Source: Sabethes cyaneus
Lineage: Eukaryota > Arthropoda > Insecta > Diptera > Culicidae
Assembly (NCBI RefSeq): GCF_943734655.1
Contig: NC_071353.1
Location: forward strand, 147,604,043-147,668,042
Direction: 5' to 3'
Length of the DNA: 64,000 bases
The stretch's first letter is position 1; every line of letters begins with the position of its first letter. A program made the translations under genes and the position numbers. This document shows, one piece after another, positions 11,647 to 22,149 of the stretch. The notes below the pieces were generated by a model. It was not told where the DNA came from. It saw nothing but the letters and a program-made list of their open reading frames with translations, and ran no database searches.

Positions 11647-12610
11647 CCTGAAGGTCTTGAAGGTGTGAATTCGGATCTCGTTTGTCGTCTCAGGAAATCA
11701 TTGTACGGCTTGAAGCAAACCCCGAGAAGCTGGAATGATCAATTTCATCTATTCGTAGCGAAGCTTGGATTCAAGCGGTCTAATGTGGATAGCTGTCTCT
11801 ATCAGATGAATTGGCAGGGATCTGTTATCAACATGCTTTTATATGTCGATGACTATTGTCTCAGCTCGAATCGATCTCCGTTGGAACCCAACTTAAAATT
11901 GAAAACTGAAAATCAACCGGAAACTACGAAGAAACCGTACAGGGAGCTTATCGACTGTTTGTCGTACCTGGCACTTGCGTCACGACCAGACATAAGCGTT
12001 GCTGTGCTGTGAACTTCTTTAGTAAATTCCAATCGGCACCAACGAATGTTCATTGGAACCACCTGAAGCGTATACTACGGTATTTGAAAGGGACCGTAAC
12101 TATGAGATTAATCTACCATAAGCGCAGTGAAGAACAACCACTAGTTAGCTACGCAGATGCTGACTGGGGTCGACAAACGACAAAGAAGATCGACGATCCG
12201 TTTCCGGAAATGTATTCCAGGTTTGTGGAGCTACTGTCTCATGGATGACTCGGAAGCAACCAACTGTTTCACTCTCGTCGACTGAAGCGGAGTACATCTC
12301 TCTGAGTCAAGCTGCTTGTGATGCGATCTGGTTCAAAAATCTGCTCATCGATCTTGGAGTCACGTTTCACAACCCTATATCGTTATTCGAAGACAACCAA
12401 TCTTGTATCCGCGTCGCAGAGGAGCCAAGGGATCATAAGCGGATGAAACACATCGACATCCGGTACAACTTTATACGGGAGAAGATTCAGGAGGGTCTCT
12501 TGAAAGTATTCTACCTACCTACGTCGGATCAACTTGCAGATATCTTTACAAAAGGACTGGCACGAGGAGCTTTCGAACACTTGCGGAACAAACTCGGATT
12601 ATTGGGTTGA
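11647..12610 (+). pseudogene. copia RT C-terminal part and RNase H, deleted and frameshifted
   Basis: SLYGLKQTPRSW and the RT active-site YVDD (11842-11853) are present. Immediately after YVDD the sequence jumps, near 11865-11895, to the region before LALASRPDI. Compared with the family, roughly 70-90 RT codons are missing. A stop and frame change occur near 12010. A further frame change lies near 12170-12185 in RNase H, after SYADADWG. The last part is readable from SLSSTEAEY (about 12270) to the TGA at 12608-12610 and includes the HIDIRYNF and LADIFTKGL motifs. The RT cannot be functional. Confidence 0.94.
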
Positions 12611-12617
12611 GCGGAGG
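12608..12617 (+). other. Polypurine tract of the copia element
   Basis: A mostly purine stretch, TGAGCGGAGG, lies directly before the 3' LTR at the expected site for plus-strand priming. It overlaps the RNase H stop codon. Confidence 0.65.
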
Positions 12618-12787
12618 TGTTAGATGTACAACCCTAGCGCAACCGTTACTGACAGTAACAGATAGACACTCGTTGTGTTACACCTGAATAGGTTATAAAC
12701 CATTGTAATGTATTTATTATATTCTTCTTCAATTAGCTACCTTTCAATAAACACGTGCTAAACTACGCTCTGCTATCTATTTTATTA
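12618..12787 (+). repeat. 3' LTR of the copia element
   Basis: It is 170 bp long, identical to 8477-8646 except at 12655. AATAAA is at 12746-12751. The GAGCA duplication follows at 12788-12792. Confidence 0.95.
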
Positions 12788-12792
12788 GAGCA

Positions 12793-13320
12793 ACCTTAAA
12801 TTTGCGATCTGTCCCGCCGAAAGTTCAGTTGCGTTACCGCAGTGTAATTTCAGCACCCGACCACGATGAGTGACGAAACGCTCAATGACGTTGATTGAAT
12901 CTTGGTCGAAGCGTTGCCAGAAGTAATTTTAGTCCCGCGTAAAGTGTTTAAATGTGTTCAGATTGAGCGAAATGGGATAGATGACTCCAATTGTTGGCGT
13001 AAACCGACCCGTGCCAAGGGATGAATGCTTAGGGGGTCTGAATAAGTTTGTCAAGGTCAAACGGCGAGCCTGCATGGTACCAGAGTACCCTGTGCAGTGT
13101 GACTTTTCGTCCCGGCAGATTACTACCTACTATCGCTATGAAAAACAATCAACAACCTCCGAAAGTTGGTGCAAAACACCGAAGAAACTCTCGGGGTGAC
13201 GTTCGGAGGTGGAGTGAGTAGTCCGATCGGTACAGACGCTACTGGCGGAGTGATGGGTGCGCGTCGAGATGGAAGAGGACTTCAACCTCCACAGTCGGTG
13301 TCGTTGGAAGGAGAACTCTC
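12793..13320. other. Non-coding flank of the copia element
   Basis: The sequence is more GC-balanced than its surroundings. It has a 72-codon frame at 12981-13199 with no recognised domain. Across the insertion it joins to the segment ending at 8471. It may be part of the repeat into which copia inserted. No function is assigned. Confidence 0.35.
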
Positions 13321-14320
13321 GGAGAATACGGTTAAAAGACGATAAAAAGACGACAAAAAGATACCACAATAGGACCGAAAACGAAAAGTCGAAATAAATC
13401 GACGGAAAAGATGTTCGGAATCCGTCACAAAAGTGACAAATATGCAAAAAAAAAACGATGAAAAGATGACAAAAAGACGAAAAAAAAAACAGCAAAAAAA
13501 CAACATTTTCAACAATTGTGTGACGAAAAGTGAAGTGACAAACAGATAAAAAAATCAAAACCAAACCATAATCAAAAGCAACCGGTCGATACAAAAATGT
13601 CAAAAACAGACGTCCAAAAATATGTAAAAATACGGTAAAAAATGCCTCGGTAAAAATAATGAAAAACTTACCAAAATACGACAGAGGCAACAACAGCTGG
13701 CAATGCTATTTTGACGTCTTTTCTTCGTTTTTTCTTGTCCTCTTTTCAGCGCCTTTTTACTGTCTTTTTCTCACTTTTCATAATAACAAAAACGATGGTT
13801 TTTTGCTACCTTTTCGTCGTTCTTTTGCATGTCCTTTGTGTCGTTTTTATCGTACTTTTTCGTATTTTATTTCTTGTTGATATTTTGAAGTCTTTTCATC
13901 AGTTTTGCCTTTTGCAGTCTTGCCTTTTCATCATGTCATTGACATCAGCTGTCGCTGTTTTGTTCTTTTTTAAAAGATGGCAACAAAAAGACTAAACTGA
14001 AAGATAACAAAAAAGACTGGCAAAAAACGACGACAGACCGATGGAACTGCAAATGGAACTGCTGCAAATAGATGTCAAAACAACAACAAAGAAGCAACTA
14101 AATGACAGCGTAAAAAGTCGACGATGAAAACGATGACAAGTACCCGAACAGAAGACGTTGCGAAAAATACGATCAAGAGATGTCAAAAAATGTCAAGGAA
14201 GCGACAAAAACGTGACCAACTATGCAGCAAACGCGATGAAGACACGTTAAAAAGAGAGGTGACGACAAATTCAAAAAAAGGTCAAAAAAAAGGTTAGAAA
14301 TGGAGGCAAAAAGAAGCCGC
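13321..14320. repeat. Alternating A-rich and T-rich degenerate minisatellite blocks
   Basis: A-rich blocks at about 13321-13690 and 13985-14320 are built on variants of GACAAAAAGACG. Between them, 13700-13980 is T-rich, with the complementary motif TTTTTCGTCGTTTTT. The strand switch makes the three blocks partly self-complementary. Long F/L/S-rich or K-rich frames here are composition artefacts. Confidence 0.65.
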
Positions 14321-14399
14321 CACTATGAGCAACCCCAAACGCCTAAAAAGGGACTTTAAAATGTACTAAACTGGGAACTTTCGTATTCTTTCTGTTTCA

Positions 14400-15210
14400 A
14401 GAAGACTCTATCCGTTGAAGTTGAATATAATGAACATGAACATCATTTTACAATTTTATATTAGTTTTGTTAATATTTTTCAATTTTTTATTCCTGTTTG
14501 TATTCTTTCTTTCATTATTGTGCTACTTTTGTGTTACTTCTGGTATTACTTTGTACCTTTTATAAATTGTTTTTGTGTCATTTTTCGTTTCTATTTCTTT
14601 TATTCACATTTTGTGCCGTTCGGGATCCTTTTTCAGTCTGCTCATGTCTTTTATTGTTTCGATTTGTATGACCACTTTTGTATCACTTCTGTACCATTTG
14701 TCGTCTTTGTCAGTTTTATTTTTACTTTCGTCTTTTTGTGCTTTCTTATTGCTGCGCTATTTTTGTTTTCTGTTTTGTATAATTTTATACCAAGTTTTCT
14801 GTTATTTCTTTACCTTTCTAAGCCATTTTTGTATCATTTTTTTACTTAAATGTCAATTTCGTTTTACTTTTTCTTGTTTTGTGTTTATTTCTTTTCTGTT
14901 TCATTATGGCTTTATGTTTGTATTATTACTTGAGATAATTTTTCTAATTTTTGTAATATATTCAGTCATTTTTCTATTACATTTTTATTATTTCAAGGCT
15001 ATTTTTTATCATTTCTGCAATTTTAGTTTTTCAGCGTCATTTTTGGGTCTTGTTCATGTTCATTTTAATCATTATGTTAGTTTGTGCTATTTTTCTCTAT
15101 CATTTTATGTTTTGTATCATTAACGTGTTTTTTTATAACCATTTTTCTGTTATTTTTGTATCGTGTATCACTTTTTATCTCATTTTTGCGTCAATTGTAT
15201 GTCACTTTGG
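14400..15210. repeat. T-rich degenerate repeat
   Basis: About 800 bp is dominated by variants of TTTTTGTATCATTTTTCT. The open frames of 144 and 182 codons are almost entirely F, S, I, L, C and V. They reflect base composition, not a membrane-protein gene. The block follows the A/T-alternating region and ends at a palindromic element. Confidence 0.6.
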
Positions 15211-15220
15211 GGCCAAACAG

Positions 15221-15437
15221 AATGCTGCGTCAGCACATCCATTAGCGTCAAGGCCCAGACACAAAGCATACGGATTTTACTACGTTGCGGAAATTTGACA
15301 GAAAACCCGTGCAAAAACTGTCAAATTGCCGCAACGTAGTAAAATCCGTATGCATTGTGTTTGGGGCTTCAATTTGACAGTTAAGCCTTGGGAAAACTGT
15401 CAGAATAACGCTGACAGACACGTTAACGCAGCATTGC
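15221..15437. mobile_element. Palindromic foldback element
   Basis: Inner arms 15251-15301 and 15318-15369 are inverted complements over about 50 bp with few mismatches. They share GCATACGGATTTTACTACG and TTTGACAG, separated by a 16-nt loop. Outside these, AATGCTGCGT near 15222 pairs with ACGCAGCATT near 15427, extending the symmetry. There is no coding capacity and no clear target duplication. It is probably a hairpin-type MITE. Confidence 0.75.
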
Positions 15438-15957
15438 GTTCGGTTCTTTACGTATCATTTTTCTATTTTCGTTTAGTTTTTCAGTCAGTCAGCAATTTCC
15501 TGTCGTTTCGCCTACTGTTCCTTCCAGAAGCATATTTATGTAATGCGTCGATGGAACAAGATGACACCTTTCCTTTTAAATTTAGTCGTTATTTTGACAG
15601 ATATGTATTTCGTCTCCAACTTACTTTATTAAGCTCGAAACAGGCACGTTTCTTTATGAGCATTTCCGTAAATTTTTCAGGTATTTTAGAAAAAAATATC
15701 AGGAAAATTATTTATTTATTGATTGCTTGGAAATCTTTCTTACATTTTCATAAAAAAATGTAACAAGATGATTCGAATTATAATTTTGGAAATAATTGAT
15801 ATCTGAGATAAATTGAATTTTCTTGAGAATTTGACTAACCTTAAATTTGTAAAATATTGTTTTCGTTCATAAATTATGGCCGTGTAAAAAATTGTATAAA
15901 ATTGTATAAAATTCATAGGTCCTTTGATCTAAACTGTCTTCTAACTTTGAAAAGTAG

Positions 15958-16197
15958 TGTACACTCAAAATAATCCGCACATAGCTAATGGAAAATTTCC
16001 ATATGAAAATCCTTATGATTAATATGTGCCACATTTAAACACAATGCGCCCAGAAGTACACATGAAAACTACATGCATATGAATAGTATTTAATGGTAAC
16101 TGTTTGGCACATAAAGTTCATTTACTGGGCACATGGCAAAAACCTATGTGTGAAACACATTGAAACTATACGAAAAGTTTTCTCAGTGTAGTAACTT
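15958..16197. mobile_element. Candidate short MITE with imperfect terminal repeats
   Basis: It begins TACACTCAAAATAA and ends TTTTCTCAGTGTA, imperfect inverted repeats of about 11 bp. The interior is AT-rich with repeated GCACAT/ATGTGC words. The size and structure fit a MITE, but the ends differ at two positions and no duplication was confirmed. Confidence 0.4.
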
Positions 16198-16325
16198 TTG
16201 AGTCCGTTATCGGCACAGTCCTGATTCTGATGGCACCGTCCGAAAGAGACAAAAATATAAAAATGGCAATAAAACGGAACATAAAATCAACAAACTTGCA
16301 GTGGTTGCTAAGCAGCCCGGTGTCA
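16198..16325 (+). repeat. Second copy of the repeat head seen at 7876
   Basis: ACTTTTGAGTCCGTTATC is shared exactly with 7878-7900. Related sequence continues through AAAATGGCAATAAAAC and GCAGTGGTTGCTAAGC. The A-rich tail of the first copy is not present here. Confidence 0.6.
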
Positions 16326-18308
16326 CCAATACACTCTCACATATGATTTGACAGTACCCCCATACTGATGGGCCCCTCGGTGCTGGGCCCCAAACAACAA
16401 TGGCGGCTCCATAGAATTTCTATGAAGTGATTTCCCGCCCAGTGCTTTTGACGTTTAGATTTTAGTCATAGAAAAATGGCGATGTGCCGGGTGGTCGTTG
16501 CTAAGCTACTGGAGGCAGCTTTTGACTAAAGTCACAGACTTCTATGCACGAGATTACACATCACACTTCATAGTCTTCACAGATCCAAAAGAAAAGACAG
16601 AGCATCAGCAAAACTGTTTGCCACATGTGGTTTAGTCAAGAACCTCTTGACCTGAAAGTCTCAAATTCAAAAACACAACCACATTGTTTTAAATGGCATA
16701 CATAAAGCAATAAAATGCGCCAATTGTCCCGCATTCAGGATCATTCATTGAAATAATTTTCACACGTACCACAGCGGCTTCCTTTGACTTTCTCCCCCCC
16801 CGGGTTCTACAATATAACGCCACTTGTGGCCATAGAATCGCTCCCGAAGCACGTTTAAAATCAATTAGCAAACGATTGCAGTTTTGCCTCCCCTTCACCA
16901 ACCCTCGAGCCCAACTATTCCGCGAACGGTGGCCGGTTGTTTTTCGTGCCACCACCCCTCTTCCAACGCGCGGAGGGAAAAATACGTGCTCAAGAACAAG
17001 TTTTTCCTCCGGCTCACCACCATTGTATAGTAGTGATACCATAGCCACTGGTAGCACTATTATTGCTTGCTGTTGACATTTTCTAATGAATAATGCAGCG
17101 CAGTTCGCTGCCTGCCGAACGAACGGCCGGACGGACGTCAATAAAGTGTATTGACAAATGGTGGTGTTATTGTTCGGCAGCGATCGAGCAAGCAAGCAGG
17201 CAAGCAAGGACTTAACCCGGATTACAGGCTAGAGCGAAAACAAAAACACCACAACAAAAAAAAATCGCAAACCCAAGCAAAATCAAACTTGAAAAACAGC
17301 TTGAACAAACAATAACACCACTGCATTGACTGTGCAGGAATGAGATTATATTTTTACGGCTACATAATCAACCCGGGAAAACAATTGCTGTTTTTCGGCT
17401 TTCGCGGAATGTATGAGCTCAGTTTCGAAGTGGATTTCGATATGCACGAACTCGCTCCTTACCGGTTCGCGGAAAGCGAAAGTAAGCAAACTTTTTCCGG
17501 AAAAGTGGGGCAGATCTCGACTTTGTTGGCAATATTTCAACTGCTTTTCCAAAGGAATTTTAATCTACATATCTACACTGTTGTTATTGTTTGTATTTCA
17601 GGCACGATTCACGCCAAAGTTTATTGTTTCCGTTAGTTGGAAGGTTGTTTAAACAGCAGCACGTGACGCAAACCATTTAATGTAAGATTGTTTGAGACGA
17701 AAAGGTTTCTAAAGAATTTACTAAAAAATTAGTAGGCGAGTAGATAAAAATGGCACAAATTATGACTGACAGTGCTTTACAGTGTAATGTGACATCTAAA
17801 CGCGGCTCACTATTCAATGGCGTTGAACCAATTCAACATTCCGATTTCGGGATGTCGGAAAATGAGGTGAACCGATTTGGACCACACAAAGTTTTGTTTG
17901 ATGGAGGCACCGAATCGGCGCGTCGCCGACTAAGTTTGCCGTTCCTGAGCGCGAACGGAAGAAAGAACTGTCCAAAAATTTGTTTTGTTTGTTTTGTTAA
18001 ATCCTTTGAAGGCCCGTCACGGTTTTGTGTATGTTTTGGCATCATGCTCGGTTCCTGGCCCGTTTTAGGCTGTTGTGCCAAGAGTGGGGTTGTAGCTATT
18101 CAGACATACTGGATCTTTGTCAAAAATGATTGAAAATGAGTTTTAAATCGTACCATTCTTAAAAACCTGATGAAACAGGTTATCTTTCATAGGCGTTTAA
18201 GATGGAAGTGGAAGTATTAGTAAAGCAACAATGTCAAAACCTAATCATAGTAGAACTTCATGGTTGGTGAACGACTGGATAATGCGTTCCTCGCGTTTCT
18301 ATCCGGAA
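16326..18308. other. Non-coding DNA, no recognised gene
   Basis: Open frames (172 codons minus at 16689-17207, 127 codons plus at 17750-18133, and smaller ones) show no recognisable motif. Frame overlap on both strands suggests chance. Local features are a C-run at 16794-16802, a CAAG-type short repeat at 17187-17209, and an A-rich tract at 17250-17290. Confidence 0.35.
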
Positions 18309-19055
18309 TTAAACAGACCCCACAGTGGTCTTCAGCATCTTATTCCATGTTGTTGAACCATGTTGTTTTTTCAATGCCATCTCCTTTTCCACCGCTCTCG
18401 GTGTAATCTTCACCGAAAATTTTCTTTTCAGTGCATCAAACGCCTCGGCGGTTGTTCGGGCATTATCGATTGCCCCGTGGGCTGCGCCTACTAGTCTTGT
18501 TTTTAAAAATTTCAGGACGTCTGCTGGTGGAACTCCGTTGGAGTATTCCTCCAGCAATTCGACGGTTTCAATAAATATGGACAGTTTCGATGGTTCGCCA
18601 TTATATCTGTCGACTACCTTCATGGCCAAGCTAAGGTCTAGTTTGGTCGCCATTTCGTAGCGTTCTTCTTCTTCGAAGTCTGAAAATTCTTCTTGAAGAA
18701 CTTCCTCGTCGTCGTTTGATTCCTCTGAGTCTTCTTCGTTATCTTGTATTTTCGAATTTTCACCCTCACCCCCTTTAGTGCCTTCAGGGGCTAAGGTGTC
18801 GTCTAGGTTAGCAGGTACTGAGCCAAGCAGCTTATAGCACTGCCTAGCAACAGACTTCAGTTGTAGATATCTTCTTTTAAATTGGGCTTTAGTCTCTATT
18901 GCTTTACATTTGTTTACGGCCCTTTTTAGCTCTTCTAATATGGTTTGGATTTCCTTTATTTTCCTTACCTTAGTGCCTGGTTTATAATTGGCATGTTTTT
19001 TTAAATTAGCATGTAATTTCCCTAACGCATCTCCTGCTTTGAAAAATTCTTCCAT
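18309..19055 (-). CDS. gag-like protein of a Ty3/gypsy-type element, 3' truncated
   Basis: The 248-codon frame starts at an ATG at 19055. The N-terminal ~100 residues are Lys-rich and probably helical. A strongly acidic stretch follows (around residues 105-135, rich in E and D). The C-terminal half resembles capsid-type gag of insect gypsy elements (MATKLDLSLAMKVVDRYNG, then FIETVELLEEY and FDALKRKFS). The frame ends abruptly after TTWN, where such proteins normally continue, so the 3' part is probably lost. No protease, RT or integrase follows. An A16 tract lies 26 nt upstream of the start. An arthropod host gene co-opted from gag cannot be ruled out. Confidence 0.7.
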   Translation of the reverse strand: MEEFFKAGDALGKLHANLKKHANYKPGTKVRKIKEIQTILEELKRAVNKCKAIETKAQFKRRYLQLKSVARQCYKLLGSVPANLDDTLAPEGTKGGEGENSKIQDNEEDSEESNDDEEVLQEEFSDFEEEERYEMATKLDLSLAMKVVDRYNGEPSKLSIFIETVELLEEYSNGVPPADVLKFLKTRLVGAAHGAIDNARTTAEAFDALKRKFSVKITPRAVEKEMALKKQHGSTTWNKMLKTTVGSV

Positions 19056-19080
19056 TCCAGTGATAGTGCCTAAAACAAAA

Positions 19081-19889
19081 TTTTTTTTTTTTTTTTGTAA
19101 AGTAATTTATATTCTTCTTTTTTTACTAATGGATACTTCCCAATTATTTCTCTGGTTATATTTGAGATGTTCTATGGTCATCACATTTGACATTTTTTCC
19201 CCGCAGCAGCCGAAATTTCCCATATCTCGCTAGTGTGAAATTTTCCATCCATCCGAAGCTGGAATCATCGAACGAAATTTTCTCTCGCAGTCATCGTCTG
19301 GTTGATTGAAATCATTTCCAGTTGTACAACTGAATCAGCACTTTTATCCGTAGAATGTATGTCGATGTACGAATGCAACGTGGAAGCTACTTGGGACAGC
19401 ACTACACTTTTTTTTTTTTTTTTTTTTATACGTTTGTTTTTTAAAGCAATTGTTTATTGTTTTAATTGTTTTTATTTTGAATCACGACATTTGGTAGTTT
19501 CTTACACGTTTGGCAAATTTGCCATACTAATAGCTCTTTGGGCGACACTTTCTGTCTGTTGGCGGTGCAGTTTTGCTACTATCCGCACTACAATGTATCC
19601 TACAGCCAACGCTGCTATCACGCACAGTGCAATTGTTTGTGCGGTATGGTTCTGTTCAATGACGCTATTTGATGCGGCCGGTGCGATGATTTCATCCGCA
19701 CTAAACCATCCCATTGTAATTTTTTTTTTTTTTTTCACTCTACGATTCACGTATTACGTGGTCTCTTCCAGAACACTGTTCGAAGCGTGCTTTTTCGCTT
19801 TGCAACCAACAAGGACGTTTTTCATTGCACAATTTCTGAAACTATAACTTCCGGAACAAAACTCGACCACTTTTTTTTTTTTTTTTTTT
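19081..19889 (-). repeat. Four long A-tracts (T-tracts on plus strand)
   Basis: Homopolymers lie at 19081-19096 (16 nt), 19408-19427 (20), 19720-19735 (16) and 19871-19889 (19). On the minus strand they are A-tracts, and two sit just upstream of start codons (5 nt before 19714 and 26 nt before 19055). No other homopolymer group of this length occurs in the window. They could be leader elements, polymerase slippage products, or tails of small retroposed pieces. Confidence 0.7.
19502..19714 (-). CDS. 70-aa single-pass membrane ORF upstream of gag
   Basis: The ATG at 19714 is preceded by TTACA and an A16 tract (19720-19735). The frame can be read further upstream, but that part is only poly-lysine from the A-tract, so 19714 is the sensible start. 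The protein has a short polar N-terminus and a hydrophobic helix at about residues 25-46 (ALCVIAALAVGYIVV core), followed by a basic segment (RIVAKLHRQQ). It lies about 450 nt upstream of the gag start on the same strand. I do not recognise a family. It could be an accessory ORF of the retroelement or chance. Confidence 0.4.
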   Translation of the reverse strand: MGWFSADEIIAPAASNSVIEQNHTAQTIALCVIAALAVGYIVVRIVAKLHRQQTESVAQRAISMANLPNV

Positions 19890-20399
19890 ACTTGGGCATC
19901 TCCAACGCGTGAATCAGAAAATTTAACCGTATCGAAACTCGCTTTCACTGCATACTGGCGAGGATCGCCATGCAATATTCTTGGGATATGGCGGTTCGGT
20001 TTGGAGTAAGAATACTAGATGTGGTCCTCGTAACGTGTCGTTCTCGACTATATTGTACTGAAATATTTCTTCCTATGCTATGTGTCGTACGTTTTACGCT
20101 ATGCGCTGTGTCAGCGTATAATTGTCACCGTTCGACGCGGTACAGTCCGTTTACGCTTATACAGCATAACCGATCCGCGTCGCGCTGAACCATTTCAATC
20201 ATGAGCGTCCACCACACAGCAAATTGTATCTCTAACTGCTCGTGGTACCAACCGAAATATGAGCAACCAAACGACCAAGCGGACAAAACAAGGACGACGA
20301 ATGGAAACTCGGTACTAGAAACTCCAGATCACTGAATTTCGTAAACGGCGACCGGGTACTACCGGGTATTCAAGCTTGAACCCCGCAAACAGGGCATAC

Positions 20400-20530
20400 A
20401 AACTCTGAAGGAAATTTGTCCTAAGGGACAGAAGGTTTAGAAGATCCGTGGCAGAAAGCCGGCCGTGAAGTCTGTCGATAAAGAAGGGTCAAGTCTTAGA
20501 AAGACGTTTAAGCCCAAGGCTGTGCTTTTA
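20400..20530 (+). mobile_element. Partial SINE, tail region
   Basis: GTGAAGTCTGTCGATAAAG, GGTCAAGTCTTAGAAAGACG and CCCAAGGCTGTGCTTTT match the 3' half of the SINE at 44540-44757 and an even closer copy at 60115-60240. The tRNA-like head is absent or unrecognisable. Confidence 0.65.
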
Positions 20531-20888
20531 CGTTCCGTTAGAGGTTTCTACGTCCAGTTTCATGAAACCGAACTTTTTGCTACTTGACAGCAAAGCTTTT
20601 CGCTTTGTTCGACAAAGCTATACAGTATTAAGCTTACTGCGTAAAATGCTAAATCACCCAAAAAGGTTTATTAACCTAAAAATATATAGCCGTGAGCAGA
20701 AAAGGTAAAGTTTTACTGTCAGGTCATCCTGATCGATTTGATTTACAACGACCATCATCGAATATCTAAAAGAATATATAATGAGCCAAGTGTTAAGAGC
20801 AATTGCATTTGTTTATTGCATTGCATTGAATTCATTATGCTGCGAGAGCCGCGACGTCAATGTTCTTTGAAAAAGTTACGCAAGAATA
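20531..20888. other. AT-rich non-coding stretch
   Basis: It lies between the partial SINE and the next inverted-repeat element. Open frames are short and show no motif. Confidence 0.4.
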
Positions 20889-21812
20889 GTAGAGTAGGGC
20901 GGGGCATAAGTGCGATGTTTGAAGTTGTCATCAATTTTCGTGGGATATAAGGAAGGACAATAACAAAATATAGTTTATAGTGATGCAGTAACTCAATGTC
21001 TTCACATTCAACTATAAATCATCTGCGGTAATAGTGTTTTGTAAAATAAATTCTTTCTTCTGATCCAGTGCCGATTCGCACTTGTATCCTACTAGCGGGG
21101 CAAAAGTACGAATACCGCGGGGCAAAAGTGCGAAGCTCGAATCCAAGAAATTAGCACAACAGTAGCTGACAAAACCATATTATCTTTAATCTGCGTTAGG
21201 TTAGGTTAGGTTAGGTAAGGAATATTCTCAATTTGCACCTTTCTTATTTTGCGTTGGTGTATTGCAGCCTCCGTTAGATCGAAACTTTGCAGCCTCCGTT
21301 ATATCCCAACGTTTGTTTTTCGTTTTCCTTCGGCCAACATCTGTAGTGCACACAGTTTTCTGCAGATCTTCCATTTCTAGTATCTGTAATATAATGCCTG
21401 AAGCTGTATATAATTAGCTATACATTTTTGCCCCGTCCGTGAATCGAACTTTTACCCCGCTAGGCGCTTGACGGGGTTTGATTAAATTGTGGAAAAGTAA
21501 TATATATTTTGTAAATCTTTTTCACCGTATTTTCAAAACAGATATGTGAGTGATGTAAAACGCTGCTATACATTTTCAATAAGTAATATCCTCCTGTTGA
21601 TATCGCATTTGCCGTATAATGAAAAATTATATCAAAACCGTCCTAAAATAACATTTGCACATAACTCAGCAAGTATGCTTCGTAAGCAACCAAAGTTTAC
21701 GTTAGGTTCAAGCTGTCAAAGTAGTCACCCATCCATACCAATGTAGTCAATTTACTCGGAATCTGCACCGATAAATAATTGAATCGCACTATTACCCCTC
21801 CTTACTCTATAG
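20889..21812. mobile_element. Inverted-repeat element with GGGGCAAAAGTGCGA subterminal repeats
   Basis: The left end (about 20889-20917) and the complement of the right end (about 21784-21812) share TAGAGTARGGNGGGGNNWANTGCGA. Copies of GGGGCAAAAGTGCGA-like words occur at about 20899, 21099 and 21119 in plus orientation. They recur in minus orientation near 21428, 21450 and 21790. No transposase frame is seen. It looks like a non-autonomous DNA transposon of about 0.92 kb. It contains the TTAGG run at 21196. Confidence 0.6.
21196..21215 (+). repeat. Four tandem TTAGG units
   Basis: The perfect (TTAGG)4 is followed by TAAGG. TTAGG is the ancestral insect telomere repeat, but Diptera do not use it at telomeres. 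Four units inside a transposon are best seen as a short microsatellite. Confidence 0.9.
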
Positions 21813-22149
21813 GCAAAATTGAATCCCTTCTCGCGTTCTATGAATCTTCAGAACACAACTGATATGTATAGAAAGTGCTGACTCCTAATTGCCAGTCTTC
21901 CATGAAAATGCACTTTTTCTGTAAACTTTTTTGTCAAGCTTTGATGTAAAGGACGTGATTGCATTGGTTTTATTTTATTTATTTATAATTCATCTAATGC
22001 TAGAGTTTACATGAATGACTAAGTTATCACAAATTACTTAAATTCAGACGATTTTTAAATACATTGATACTGACATTAAAGACGAATTCGTCAAACACTT
22101 GATTAAAAACTAAACACATTGCTCTAACAGGTTCGTTCTGCGCCTATTC

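Larger units (their letters stand above)
8477..12787 (+). mobile_element. Ty1/copia LTR retrotransposon, full length but coding-defective
   Basis: The 4311-bp element has 170-bp terminal repeats, a primer-binding site, gag-protease-integrase-RT-RNase H in copia order, and a short purine tract before the 3' LTR. The 5-bp GAGCA lies at 8472-8476 and again at 12788-12792, a perfect target duplication. The LTRs differ at one position (8514 A versus 12655 G), which indicates recent insertion. Yet the coding region carries an in-frame stop, at least three frame changes and an internal RT deletion. Some damage, such as the RT deletion, must be more than base-calling error. A plausible reading is that an already defective copy was mobilised by proteins from another copy. 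Confidence 0.97.

Noticed and set aside
14415..15123. Phenylalanine-rich ORFs resembling multi-pass membrane proteins
   Set aside because: The sequence is a T-rich degenerate repeat. Hydrophobic residues follow from TTT/TTC/CTT codons and no family motif is present.
16689..17207. 172-codon minus-strand ORF with GC-rich part
   Set aside because: No domain was recognised. The overlapping plus-strand frame and low-complexity start make it likely chance.
21196..21215. Interstitial telomere signal
   Set aside because: Only four TTAGG units lie inside a transposon-like element, and Diptera lack TTAGG telomeres.
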